DNA from: Polytrichum commune | Lineage: Eukaryota > Streptophyta > Polytrichopsida > Polytrichales > Polytrichaceae | DNA length: 60,000 bases | Direction of reading: 5' to 3' | Assembly (NCBI GenBank): GCA_950295325.1 | Contig: OX485806.1 | Coordinates: 4,032,001-4,092,000 of the forward strand | Shown: positions 44,701 to 56,342 of the stretch, one piece after another | Layout of the letters: each line of letters starts with the position of its first letter | Position numbering within the stretch: the first letter of the stretch is position 1 | Notes under the pieces: generated by a model | The model's database searches: none | The model's input: only the letters and a program-made list of their open reading frames with translations | What the model was told of the DNA's origin: nothing | Made by a program: the position numbers and the translations under genes

Positions 44701-46196
44701 TTGTTATGTAATAATGTGTTGCCACATCTTGAAATTACACATGCCAAGTTGCCATGGTGCGTGACTTGGTGACTTGCCATGACGTATACATGGCATGGTG
44801 TGATGGGCATTTGATGAGCACATTTATGGGTCCACATGTTCATAAAACCAAATTATTGGAAACTTCAAATAACATTCTTGTAAGAGTTGGAGTATGTATG
44901 GCATATTGTACATAATGATTAATTAACATCCGAAAGAGTGGGTTTTATTGAATGCGGACGGCTTCATAATGGAGTGGGGACTCATTTACATTGGGAAGAG
45001 GACCATGATATGTTTGCATACTTTTCCGGATGATGTTTTTAGTTGTAAACAACCGCTTGTTATTGTGGCTTCCTAGGAATAGATAACTAGGAAATGAATA
45101 ACAAGATTTATAGAAATTAAAGCTTCAAATGCCATTGAAAGCGTAAAACATATGAGTGAAAAAATGAACAATTTTTCTCTAGTTACTTGAACTAGTATTT
45201 AGTTAAGGTAATCTTTCACGAGAGGAGAATATGTTTACATTTTCATTATGACATGTGTACTTGTAGCTCCCGCGGCTCGAAGTGTTGAAATTGGAGTCGT
45301 GTTGCAGCTTGGTTGGACTTCCGAACAATTTTGGCAGGAGTATACCAAAATTGAAGAGATTGGAAATGAGTGAGTGTGAGAATTTGAGGACGCTACCGAA
45401 CTCTACTGGTCTCTTGACGGAATTAGAACACTTGGATCTAAGTAATTGTAGTAAATTGATTACCTTACCAAAAACCTTTGGGGGTTTGGTAGGCCTAGAA
45501 ACATTGGATTTGTGGGCCTGCTATAAGCTGGAAGAAATGACAATGGAAACGGGAAGATTGGTCTACCCTGTTGGGCTCAAGAAGTTGAAGAAGTTGGAAA
45601 TTAAAGGAGTAGGAGTGTGGCCCCTTCCAAGGGACCTTGGGTTGCTCACATCCCTCACCTCATTATCCATGAAAATTCTTACAGGTGTCCCTGCGGGATT
45701 AGACAGACTAAAAACACTCACTCATTTATCTGTAAGTGTGGGTGAAGATGTGTCCATGCGATTGAGGGATTCTTTAGGAGTGTTTACCGCTTTGCAATCT
45801 CTTAGGATGGATTGTGTGGAGAAGATCTCCTACATTCCCCGATATCTGGGGGAGATGAAGTGTTTGTGCCATGTGCAAATTTCAAATTGCAAGGATTTGT
45901 TGATTATTGAAGCATTGCCACAGTGCTTGGAGCACCTAAACCTGTCGGGTTGTAGGAATCTTATGGTGATTCCATCCTTAATGCCAATGAAGTCATTGGT
46001 GCACTTGAACTTGAAGATGTGTGGACGATTGAGGCATATACACGGCTTGGAATGCCTCACCACTTTGGAGGTGATCGATATGGATGGTTGTGCTTGGATA
46101 GAGGATGATGGAGTTAACGTTAATAAGGACAACAAAGCATTGGGCGTATGTGGTTTGACGGGTAGCAAAGTTGGCGTGGCATACAACAATAGATAG
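41799..46196 (+). CDS. TIR-NB-LRR (TNL) immune receptor, four exons
   Basis: Exons 41799-42271, 42579-43701, 44070-44384 and 45267-46196 join in phase to about 946 residues with GT-AG introns. The TIR domain begins YDVFINHRGPDVKKTF and has the catalytic glutamate of TIR NADases in YCLDELCAML (about residue 91). NB-ARC: P-loop GMGGIGKTTLAMEVY, kinase-2 SVLVIVDDISDADQ, RNBS-B SRIVITSRARDVL, GLPL as CEGLPLALTVMGSYL, and an IHD variant of the MHD motif (ILRIHDVLRDMGREIV). The LRRs are leucine- and cysteine-rich (LKRLEMSECENLRTLPNSTG, LEHLDLSNCSKLITLP), about eight or more repeats. It is a cytoplasmic or nuclear intracellular receptor that senses pathogen effectors and signals through TIR enzymatic activity. 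All key motifs are kept, so it is probably functional. A longer C-terminal region may exist downstream. Confidence 0.88.
44485..44582 (+). pseudogene. Decayed duplicate of TNL exon 3 end inside intron 3
   Basis: Within the 882-bp third intron the frame DLVVLDLEGCQNLTCLWEKD parallels the end of exon 3 (HLVVLDLSCSDDLECLWKR). It is followed by a stop just before a donor-like ggtaaaag. It looks like a duplicated LRR exon that decayed. Confidence 0.6.
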
Positions 46197-47356
46197 TTGG
46201 AGGTAAGGCTTCTATCCCTTAAGTTTTGTTTTGGTGTTTTTCTTGATATTGAACCCCTAAATAGGATGGTGGCAGGTCTTGGTTGTGAATCCCAATTGCA
46301 TAGATTGTGTTCATTTTCTAGTTTTATGTAGACAAAAAATACTTGGAATTATTACATTCACCGGAACCCACCGTGGCCAAATGATAAATATTGTCTCCTC
46401 TTCTTTGATGAGCAATCCACAGTTGCTAAGAATGTAGTACTTATTTTCCTTACATTTAAGGTTTTGGTGTCAGGCTATTTTAGTGAAATTTATTTGTTTA
46501 TAGAGAGATTGGGCAAAATCTCATGGATTTGTGTAGAATTCCCATGTAATGGTATAAATGTAGAGTTTGATAATTCATAATGGTTTAAGTCTTGAAAGTA
46601 CAAAAGGGGTTGCCTACTAACTTGGGATGGTTTTATGCAATATGTTGTACCCATTAATTGCACATGTGATTGTATTTTTGTTTCTTTTGAAGTATGTTGG
46701 GAAGTTTGTAGGCATTTTTATTAAGTAAACATGTGCTATGAATTCTTTATAAATACATGTGATTAAAAGCATATAGGTGTATATATGATGAGTCAAGATA
46801 TTAGTTTCCAAGAATAACTAAAGGTGTAGTCATTATCCATCTTTGTTTGATGAGTAGGCTCATGAAATAACATTCCTCATCTTTTGTTGAACTTGTGATG
46901 TAGTGAGAATATATAGTATCAATTGGACTTCAATATTTTGAGTTTTAAATTTCTATCTTTTTTTGTGGAAAGTAACATTTTCAATAACGATACAATATGT
47001 GTTGTTGTACTTAACATCCCAAAACTCTAGAGACCCGAGTTGGCATAGAGGTGGATTTGAAATATTCAAACACAGTCATGGATCTCTCACTTCATCACGG
47101 GATATTAATATGTGAAGTAGACATGTAGTTACATACATGTAGTGCACACGTCTTAAAAATATTTGCCATGGTATTTGAGGTTTGCTACATACAATATTTT
47201 GGGGTGGAGAGATTCATGAAAGCGTATGATAAATAAGGGAATGAAGAAGATATGAGCATGAGAGGCAATGCTAGTTCATGTACATTTACACCTTGAGGAG
47301 ATAGTCCCAAGGTATTTCTCTTTGTAGAGGTGGAGGTGGGACCTAAGAATTGGAAG
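46197..47356. other. No gene seen
   Basis: AT-rich sequence downstream of the TNL stop. It probably includes the 3' UTR. No other feature is supported. Confidence 0.4.
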
Positions 47357-47363
47357 TTTTCGC

Positions 47364-47873
47364 AGGATTAACCTTGTGTACAAGTGATCAGCTGTGGGGG
47401 GATAGACTTCCATCATTCCTTCCAAATGGTAGAATGGGCTGGTGTTCTGCTAAAGACAAGTCCAATGTAGCGGAGGCAACCATTTCGAGAAGGCAGAGTG
47501 CATTGTCATCATGTGCTGCTCAACATTCAAGTTCAATTCGGATTACCAAATTCTCACCACCTTGCCTACCGTGAGGTTGTGTGTATATAGGGGTGGTGAA
47601 TTGGTTGAGGAATCTGAAATTTGTTAACATGAGTCATATGGCTATTCTGAACAAATTTTTGGCATTTGGGTGATTATATATTGCGTTACATTGAGGAGGA
47701 AGCACCGTGTTGTGGAGGCAGTTCAACCCGGAGACAGACTTCTTATGTTCTTATATGGGTGTGATACGTGGGCTATCTCTTTCTTGGATGCATATGTCTG
47801 TGTTGTGTATAATGGAGACGGGCACTTGCTTTTGGAGGTAAACTCGGAGTTGTTGAGCGAGGACGCATCCTGA
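47364..47873 (+). other. Coding-like stretches downstream of the TNL gene
   Basis: After ttttcgcag at 47357-47365 an open frame reads TLCTSDQLWGDRLPSFLPNG and RMGWCSAKDKSNVAEATISR to about 47572. A second one from about 47695 reads VVEAVQPGDRLLMFLYGCDT and WAISFLDAYVCVVYNGDGH and ends at a TGA (47873). They may be the 3' exons of the TNL gene (an alternative end, spliced before its stop) or of a lost neighbour. I do not recognise a domain with certainty. Confidence 0.35.
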
Positions 47874-49632
47874 GAATTGGAAAAGCAATTTGGAGAGTTG
47901 GTATTGAAGGACGAAAATCAAGGCAAAATTAAGCCGAAAATAGTAGAGAATCAAAAAGAAAAAGAGGTGTATGTGGCACTTTGGGTTTCACTTTCCCAAC
48001 AAGAAAAACAAGTGCAAATTTGAGGAGACGCACTTTCAACAAATAATTAGAAGAAATGTGTTTGCAGAATTTTGTTGACAGATGAGGGCCCCCTGTTTTA
48101 AAACATTTTCCTCTGTTGTTTATTTTGATTTTTTACTCTTAAATAACACGATATTAACTTCAATAACCTCATCATACAACATTCAAAAAATATATATGAG
48201 AGATAACGACTTTCTAACTTGGATACGAGTATTGGGTGACCCAAAGGAGCATAATTTGAAGATGTTGGAGTTCATTTAGGAACATGTGGGTTCTTTCTAT
48301 TGTTTTGTTTGCATGTTCAAGTATTTTAGCAAGTTCCAATGTGATTTATCTTGAAGGGGCCACACATTCAAAGTATTTTTGTGATTTGAATGTGTGTTTT
48401 CTAGCACAATCGCAAATATAGTATTCACATTCCATGGAGAATTGTTTTGGTTTTTCATTGAACTACCTTATCTACTACCGGTATATGCCCCACATACATT
48501 GTTTGTAAAGGGAACTCTTTGAATACTTTGTAATCAACTACTATGTACTCTTGACTTTAAAAACCATAATCCTTGCATTTGCTCACAACCTTGATGTCTT
48601 GTGGTCATTGTGATGTGGTTAAATGTATGAATATATATGTTAGTTTTATTCTTCCCAATGGTATGTTATCTTACTTGACAGATATTTTGAAATGAAGATC
48701 TCCACTTTAATGACATGAGAGGAAAAAACAAAATGTTGAACTCGTAATTTTTAAAAATAAAGCAAAAAGTATAATTCTAACATAATAATATCTCATCTAT
48801 TTTGACATTTATCAATTGTGACCAATTTGTTGAATGTCGTTGAGACTTTATGCGAGTCTCATTGAGGCATAGTATGTGGGAGAATTGAAGATTACAATCT
48901 TTCAATATATTGACATGATGTTGTTGTAGAAATTGAGTATTCAAGGAATGCACAATGATATATCTTCCTTTGAGGTGTTTAATTATAGGGATAGTTAACT
49001 CATATTTAGCTATTCATTGGAGTGTTTCCATTTCATTGACAACCAATTTGTCAATCTTGAAAGGGTTTATATATATATATATATTTTGTATAAAGTTTTT
49101 ATTTAATTGAAGTGGATTCAACAAATATAAATTCTTTGTTGTTCGGATTCTAGAGAATATATCAATTCTAGATAATGTGGTTTAATTGAATAAAAAAGAA
49201 AGTCACCAACCTCAAAGTGATAACGAACCATTTGTTGTAGTATCACCTAATTCAAGTTAAGATTCCAATAAATATTTATATTTATAAGAATCATAACATG
49301 TATATAACATAATGAAATCTATCACCATATATTCTATGAAAATATACATTAGAGTATGATAAACCAGACCCTAAACCCTAAACCCTAAACCCTAAAACCC
49401 TTTGAAATGAAATACATTTGTCAACTAATAAGTATATCATAAGTACATTCAAACATCAAAGACAAACTTGAATTTATGTCAAGAAAACAACATCAAAAAA
49501 TTACCATATAGATTTACCATGTATACACCAAACTCCACCAAAGGTATATTTATATATTCATGGTTCCAGATAATGATTTGTCTTCCAACATCATCCGGTA
49601 TTGAATTTAACCAGAAGAGCTCATGTCCTAAA
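47874..49632. other. AT-rich intergenic stretch
   Basis: No coding region is supported. A TA microsatellite lies at about 49069-49085 and interstitial telomere repeats at 49368-49402. Confidence 0.4.
49368..49402. repeat. Interstitial telomere repeat (CCCTAAA)n
   Basis: Four consecutive copies of the Arabidopsis-type plant telomere unit (accctaa phase), the last with an extra A. Confidence 0.9.
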
Positions 49633-49893
49633 CTACACTAAATATGATGTTTACCGTGATCAACTCTAATTATCTTGCTCAATACTAATTAGTACCAACA
49701 CTAAATGTTGACCCAACATTAGTTGTCATTTCTTGTTATTTTCTGGGGGGATTATAGGTTTACAATGTTGCAATTACTATCACGTACCAATTGATGTTTC
49801 ATCCAAAATGCAATCATCCATGACAATATTTCATCACAAGTTGTTGACAAGAGAATACCATATGACACTAAATATCATATTTAATGTATTTCC
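49633..49893. mobile_element. MITE with CACTAAATAT termini, copy 3
   Basis: The left end is ctacactaaatatgatgttt and the right end cactaaatatcatatttaatg (inverted). TA flanks both sides. It shares the interior word atcatccatgacaatattt and the following catcacaagttg-type segment with copy 2. Confidence 0.7.
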
Positions 49894-51480
49894 TACCATC
49901 CTAAACTATATTTTTTTAACATGTGTGTTTTCATGGATATGGATCATGTCAACCTACTTCTTAAACTTAAGGTCATTGCCATCTAGCCTTAAGATCTTGT
50001 AAACCCAAGTGAAGCATAGTCATGGCGTTAGGGCATGGTCCAAAAAATCTTATGCATGACTTATGGACGCACAAGGCAAACCTACTCGCACCAACACGAG
50101 GCCGCGAATCCGGGCACCGGGCCACCAACTACGCACAACGGCCCGGGCAGTCGGGGGTTGGATTCGGGCCCTAGATCGGCATGATGGCCAGTGCAAGCTC
50201 AATCGAGAGCCCGCTCGCAAGCTAGCAAGCTAGCCATCCATCCATCCATCCATCAGTTATTAGTGACGATGGGCCACCCGCTGCCGATCATCGCGTTCCT
50301 CAGCAGCTTGTATCAGCGCTGGCTGCTCATGGTGAAGCTCAACGTGCAATCTGTCCGCAACGCGCTCATGTGCTGCACTTCATCCCGTTGCTGCTCCACG
50401 GGTGCACACGGATCCGTCCACTGCGTCACCACCATGAAATAAGGTTGTGCAGGTGATGTTATTCGGTGCGATTTTCATGCGATTCTCCCAACTTGGAGTG
50501 CTATTTAGATTTAGGCAGAATGAAATAAGGTGTGGTGCTGCACTGGCAAATCTACGATGAAGTATTGGCAAAAATCGGATTGGAAATCGAACCTCCCGTG
50601 ATTCAGTCATGGAAAGTATCAAGAGTGCCTGTTTGTCGATTCCTTACACTATTGATGAGTATGGAGTAGTTAATGAAAGTTGAAGACGTAGCCCAATCTC
50701 TTTTAGAGATTTGTTTTTATGGTGCTTATACTTTTGATCCTCACCTACCCACACACCAATCAAATGTAGGTGTCCGATGATTAAGAAAAAAGTAACCGAA
50801 TAATTAACCACCCGCATACCTTGAGCTCAGACACAGCGGATCATCACGAATTTCATCACGAAACCGTACTCACGATCAACCTGCAGTTAATCTCCCAATA
50901 TCGTCACTGGATTTATTCGGAGAGACCGTTCCTGATTGCTTCGAGCCGTGTTGTGGCGGACGTCGGACCTGTGAGACTTATTACCAAGTTCGATAATTCT
51001 GGCAGACAGCTTGGCACAGATCATCATCAGGACTTGATGAGAATGGTGGTGAGTACTCTCCTCGTGGATCACCTGCAAGGATGTTCTGGGTTTCATGGCC
51101 TGATGCATAGCTGTTGATTCTCGGGTGTTCTAGATGCAGTTTTGTTGATGAAGCTGCCTCCTGTTCCATGGGTTTGTGTAGAGATTCTTTGCAGCTCATG
51201 GTTAAAAGGTTAAATGTGCTAATCATCAACTGGATCAGGTCACACAATGTGATGAGCCCGCGAGTAGAAAACTAGATCCAGGTGGATTGGGCATCTAAAA
51301 AGTGAGGCAACTTGGCGAAGGTGTCTAATGCGAGAAATGTGTGTAAGATGGCTGCTATGAAAATCCCATGAAAGGGGAAGAAATCACTTCAATTCACTAC
51401 CTGTGGATACAATGTACCAACTACTCATCAGAGTGGTTCAAAGTCCAGTTCACAATATTGTTAATGGCTATATGTTCAAC
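49894..51480. other. Intergenic stretch with a GC-rich patch
   Basis: 50080-50450 is locally GC-rich and contains tandem atcc repeats near 50235-50252. A short frame starting MGHPLPIIAFLSSLYQRWLL (50270-50440) follows but has no recognisable domain. I do not call a gene. 50820-51120 has an open frame without recognisable features. Confidence 0.35.
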
Positions 51481-51496
51481 CAGAAAGGTCCACCTA

Positions 51497-51735
51497 TCAT
51501 CCACCAATCATAGTGGGGCTATCCGGGTGAACTGAGGGGCTTGCCCTTGGGAGAGATAGGTGCCGGCGGGCTTGTCCACGCTTGTTCAAGGTGCTCAAAA
51601 GGAGACAGTGATTTTCGTTGTAATGCCCATTTTGGGATTACATATAGACTTAGACCAACACGAAATTGAAGCAACACCATAACTCACGCCCAGTGGCAAC
51701 ATCTGAGTTGTCTTCCTTTCTTTACTTTCTTCCTT
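51497..51735 (+). mobile_element. 5S rRNA-derived repeat, copy 1 (head truncated)
   Basis: It carries the body and tail of the family (catagtggggctatccgggt, then gggattacatatagactta, gaagcaacaccataactcac and gtggcaacatc). The 5S-like head is missing. It lies just upstream of the NPF start codon and may be in its promoter or 5' UTR. Confidence 0.7.
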
Positions 51736-51842
51736 CAACCAGAAAGGGTGGTGATGAATTGTGCATTCCTTGATTAGCAGAATGAAGTATGTGTATTCGT
51801 TGAGTGTGTGTCCAGACAACAGACCTCGCAGTACCGGCAAAG

Positions 51843-54800
51843 ATGTCTCACAAAGAGCAGAAAACTTTCACACTGTACAAAGGGACTCGCTATGGATTGA
51901 CCTCCATGGACGGATGCGTGGACATCAAAGGCAACCCGGCGAACATGTCCACATCAGGTCGCTGGCGAGCTGCTGGCTTTCTCATGGGTATAACAAAATC
52001 ACAATTTATACGCAAAAGCCATCTTCAATGAAAGCTTCAATATTATTATGCCTGATGGTTAGTCAAATTGCAGTAGGGGATTTATTGATTCTTCTCGTAT
52101 GACTAGACATTTTAGGTTACCTCTGCAAATAGGGGACTGTTCCCAAGACATCAACATTGTCATTCTTAGTACCTTGTTTGCCATGCATGTAACTCTCCGA
52201 ATTCAGCTCAACATCACTTTTTCGACTTCTCATGCGTTGATCTGTTATAACCAGCTGCTGAAGTGCTTGAAAGGACAGCATTCTATGCAATTGCTTCGAA
52301 CCTGATCACGTACCTTTCAAGTCAGCTGTACGAAGGCACTGCAACATCGGTTGTCAATGTTCACAACTGGTTGGGTGCAAGCTACATCCTCCCCTTAGCA
52401 GGAGGCTTCATTGCGGATTCGTACTGGGGCCGATTCTGGACTTTGATAAACTTCTCATGCCTCTACCTTTTAGTAAGTTATAAACTTTTCACCTACACAT
52501 GTAATATAAGAAAGATGCTTGGCTGATCCACCTGTAGATGGGACATGTAAGAAGGATGCTTCACTAAGAAAGAATCTGCAAGTATGATGTCAGATCCGGG
52601 ACCACACACCAAACACATACTCAATTTCCTCCAGAAACCATCATCATTCTTTGGATAAAAAACCGACTTGCTCCAGTTGATATTACATGTTTGTGACATG
52701 TGCAACTGAATTTGGCTTCTACATCAGGACCTATCACATTGACCACTCTTCCTCGATGTGTGCTATCTGCACAAACCCCAATGCATTTTACACCACTCGC
52801 ACACGCTGAACGTTGGGACGTTTCGGACCATTTAATGTTTCAAAAAGTAGCCTCACACATGCGAGTGCAAAAAGTTGAGACATTGAACATTCCGAAACGT
52901 TTCGGGTAAAATGATCCAGTAGAAAGCCACAACTCACACACAAGGACAAGAAACCAATAAAGCTATTGCCAATCGCAAGCTGGGAATTGTGACGAGGAAG
53001 GTAACCTGGTTTCTTTTTGGTCTTAAGTTGTGTTTTGTCGATGAACATTTCAAAACGCTCGACAAACGTCTAGAACATTGCAATCGGACGTCAAACGTTC
53101 TCGGTTGTTTGACGTTAAAGTGCACAAAAAAGGAAGGGTAGCTTAAATCCAAGGCCTTAACCCGGATCCCATGGGATCTCTGAACTTAAGCTGCCCAAGG
53201 CCGGAATAGTACTCCGATGGGTGACCTTCCTAGGACTTGATCTCCAGTGCACCATACCACCTCTGATCCACTCAATCATACTAGTGGGGGTGTTCGGGTG
53301 AACCTGATAATTTCAATGAACCATGCCGGCCGGCTTGTCCCCCTCGTTGAAGGTCAACAACTTTGAAAGGAGGCTATAATCTTCGGGGGGTCATCTAATT
53401 CTCGTATTGCCCATTTCAGGATCACATGCAAACTCTTACACCAACTCAAAAATGAAGCAACACCATAACTCACTCACGCCGGTGGCAACATCGGACTCGT
53501 CTTTCTTTTTTTCTTACATGGTTTTGACATGTGCAATTGAATGCGGCTTAAACATTAGGTACCACATCGATCACTCTTGCTTGATGTGGGTACCTAATAA
53601 GCACAAAACTGATGTAGGAGCGACCGGATTGTTTTTGCAGGGTATGTTCATTCTAACGTTAGCAGTGTCGTTGAAGACTCTGAAACCTCCGCGTTGCGAC
53701 CTGGCACTGGGGATTAAATGCGCCAAGGCGACCCCCAAGGAAGTGGGATTTTTCTGGCTAGCCCTTGCATTCCTGGTGGTGGCATTGGGGGGCATCAGAC
53801 CGGTAACGGCTCCTCTGGCCGCCGACCAGTTCGACGAAACCGTGGCCACAGAGAGGTGCATGAAGGTTTCCTTCCTGAATGGATGGTTCGTGTGTGTCAA
53901 CATGGGTGCCCTGGGAGCACAATCCTTTCTTGTGTACCTTGAAGACAATCTCGGATGGGGATGGGGTTGGGGCCTCCCAATGGCAGGGTATGCGCTTGCC
54001 CTGGTGCTCATGTTGTGCGGGATGCCATATTATAGGCACAAGCTTCCCAGTGGGAGCCCCTTGACCTCCGTAGCCCAGGTGCTGGTGGCTGCCACTCGAA
54101 ACCTCAAAGCTACCGTCCCCTCGGACAAGAGCTTGCTGTATGACACTAGTCTGCCTCAAGTCACTGCCAGTGCGAGGAAAACTGGGTCCCGGGCATACTT
54201 TGAAACTGAGCACACAGAATCACTCAAGTGAGCACTCGTTAAAACTTGTGACCTGAATTGTAACCTTTATTGCAAGATTCGTCTGCATTCGATGCATGAC
54301 CTCCATATCATAACAAAACTTGTGATGATCTGAATTTACCTTTGCAAGAATTTGTCTGTTTTCAAGGCATCCAAGCCTGGTCTCCATTTCGAAACGAAAC
54401 TTGTAAACTGAATATACCATTGTAAAATTCAACTCTTTTCAATGCATCCTAACCTGACCTCCATTTCGAAAACAAAACTTGCGTACTGAACATACCTTTG
54501 CAAAATTCGTCCATATTCAACGTATCCTAGCATGACCTCCATTTTCGAAACAAGAACTTGTGAACTGAATCTACCTTCGCTAAATCCGTCTTATAGTCGA
54601 TGCGTCCTAGCCTAACCTCCATTTTGAATCAAAACCTGTGAACTGAACATACCTTTGCAGAATTTATCTACCTAATTTCGATGCATCCTAGTAGCCTGAC
54701 CTCCAGTTCGGAACGATTGCCACAGCTCACCATGATTTTTATTGCGACCTTGATGATATTTAATAGGTTTCTGGAGAAAGCGGCGGTGCAGGTAAAAGAT

Positions 54801-56342
54801 CCAGCAGCGACAGAAGGGAATATGGGCAAACTCAGCAAGGAAGCCATCAACCCATGGAAGCTGTGTCCAGCGTCCCAAGTGGAGGGTGTGAAACAAGTGG
54901 TGCGCTTGCTTCCTGTCTGGCTAATTCTCGCTCCCGCTGGTGCAGTGTCTGCGCAGATGGTAACATTCTACACGCTACAGGGGCAGACATTGGACACCCA
55001 CATGATATGGGGCTCTGTGCATGTTCCTCCAGCTTCCTTGCAGTGCATCGCCACCGCCACTCTCCTCCTCTCCCTTCCGCTCTACGACAGGCTGGTGGTG
55101 CCTTTCTTTCGCCGACTGACAGGCTCCCAGCACGGGGTCTCGCACCTCCAACGAATCGGTGTCGGCCTGTTCCTGTCGGTGCTTGTCATGGTGGTTGCTG
55201 CCGTAGTTGAGGCCAGGAGGTTGGAGGTAACATCCTGCAACTGATCAGCTCACAAGTAGCTCTATTCGTCAAATCTCTGTAAGTTTACAAACAATAAAGT
55301 GGGGCATCTTATAGTGAAGATTGGAGGTGACATCCTATCTTTCATCCGAAAAGTAGCATTGCCCTCTTAATGGTTCGACTGTAATTAGTTCCCCAAGTCT
55401 GCCACTGATCAGCTCAGAAGTAGCTAAATTTGTCAAAAATTCGGTTGGTTTACAAACAATAAAATGAGGTATCCTGCAGTGAAGAATATTGGAGTTGACA
55501 TCCTATAGTTCGTCCGAAGGATAGCATTGCCCTGTTCATGCTTCAACCGAGATTAGTTCTGCAAGTCTGCCACTAATCAGCTCAGAAGCAGCTCAATACG
55601 TCGGTATTTCTTTGAGATTACAAACAATAACAATGAGGCATCCTACATGAAGATTGAGGTAACATCCTGTCCTAGATCCGAAGTTTCAACTGCAGTTAAG
55701 TCCCCATTTCTGCAACTAATCAGCTCAGAAAAAGTTCAATTCTTCAAACTTTCTGTATATTCTCAAAGAATAAAATAAGGCATCCTACAGTGAAGATTGG
55801 AATAAGGCTGTATCTTACGACAGGTGGTGATGAAGCATGGGTTGATGGACAAACCCAGTGATATTGCTCCCATGACCATTGCATGGCTGATTCCCCAGTA
55901 CTTCATTACGGGCTTAATGGAATTCTTTCTCACCATCGGACAGCTCGAGTTTTTCTACGATCAGGCCCCTGAGCACATGCAAAGCATGGGAATCACTTTA
56001 TTCCTCACAGATATCGGAGCAGGACATTTGTGGGCAAGCTCCATGGTGAAGCTTGCGGTTTCTGTGACAGGTCGAGGCCACCAACCGTGGATTGTAAACA
56101 ACATCAATCAGTGTCGGTTGCATTACTTCTACTGGCTCCTTGCTGGACAGATGGCACTAGCTTTGATGGTTTACATGGTCATTGCACATCGCTATGAGTA
56201 CAACGTAGTCTGTCCACATGCAGAAATTCCTGGTCCAGCTTTTGATGAGGGCAGCGAGCGGGAGGAGTACTTCTTGTCAGAGAAAGTGATGAGGCCCTTC
56301 ACACAGACAGTGCCCATTGGCAAGCCTGTCACCGAAGCCTAA
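51843..56342 (+). CDS. NPF (NRT1/PTR family) proton-coupled transporter, five exons
   Basis: Exons 51843-51987, 52255-52472, 53641-54227, 54767-55226 and 55824-56342 join in phase to about 642 residues. The N-terminus (GRWRAAGFLMA) leads into the family signature ExxER as EVLERTAFYAIASNLITYL. A helix 2-3 stretch NWLGASYILPLAGGFIADSY follows, then the PTR signature GGIRPVTAPLAADQFDE. The long central loop and C-terminal helices follow (SSMVKLAVSVTGRGHQPWIV, then YWLLAGQMALALMVYMVIA). About 12 membrane helices are expected. NPF proteins move nitrate, peptides, hormones or glucosides with protons across the plasma membrane or tonoplast; the substrate cannot be read from sequence. All hallmark motifs are present, so it is likely functional. 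Introns 2-4 each carry their own repeats. Confidence 0.88.
52686..52790. repeat. Intron 2 duplication, copy A
   Basis: The segment acatgtttgtgacatgtgca...ttggcttctacatcaggac...cactcttcctcgatgtgtgc recurs at 53512-53600 as tgacatgtgcaattgaatgc and later words. The second copy directly precedes exon 3, and the 5S-derived repeat lies between the copies. Confidence 0.75.
52796..52910. other. Inverted repeat in NPF intron 2
   Basis: gggacgtttcggaccattta and cattgaacattccgaaacgt are imperfect inverted copies, as are actcgcacac and atgcgagtgc. A perfect 14-bp palindrome ccgaaacgtttcgg lies at 52892-52905. Confidence 0.6.
53137..53520 (+). mobile_element. 5S rRNA-derived repeat, copy 2
   Basis: The first 120 bp align with plant 5S rRNA: cccggatcccatgggatctc, gaacttaagctgcccaagg, ggaatagtactccgatgggt and gaccttcctaggactt. 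That covers the internal Pol III control region, with box C (gatgggtgacc) intact. A body of about 260 bp follows, shared with the other two copies, ending in gtctttctttttttc. It is located inside intron 2 of the NPF gene, same strand. It is either a 5S-headed SINE (SINE3-like) or a Cassandra-type TRIM LTR. Confidence 0.8.
53512..53600. repeat. Intron 2 duplication, copy B
   Basis: Partner of 52686-52790, at about 75% identity by eye. It is immediately upstream of the exon 3 acceptor at 53640. Confidence 0.75.
54235..54715. repeat. About 80-bp minisatellite filling NPF intron 3
   Basis: Six copies are marked by tgacctccat-type words at 54297, 54379, 54455, 54533, 54613 and 54697. Each has aaaacttgtgaactgaacatac, ttgcaaaattcgtc and tgcatcctagc-type blocks. 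The array takes up nearly the whole 539-bp intron. Confidence 0.9.
55220..55815. repeat. About 165-bp tandem repeat filling NPF intron 4
   Basis: Copies are marked by ct.atcagct at 55241, 55405, 55573 and 55716. Each includes acaaacaataaaatgaggca and gtgaagattgga. The repeat begins at the very end of exon 4 (ttggag) and includes its donor site, which recurs as ggaggtgaca (55324) and gaggtaacat (55656) and is mutated at about 55492. Confidence 0.9.

Noticed and set aside
50191-50442. Small GC-rich frame starting at 50270
   Set aside because: Short, no domain, no splice signals, and it lies next to simple atcc repeats.
53154-53258. Functional 5S rRNA gene
   Set aside because: Many substitutions relative to plant 5S rRNA, no downstream T-run terminator at the right place, and it is part of a longer repeated unit.
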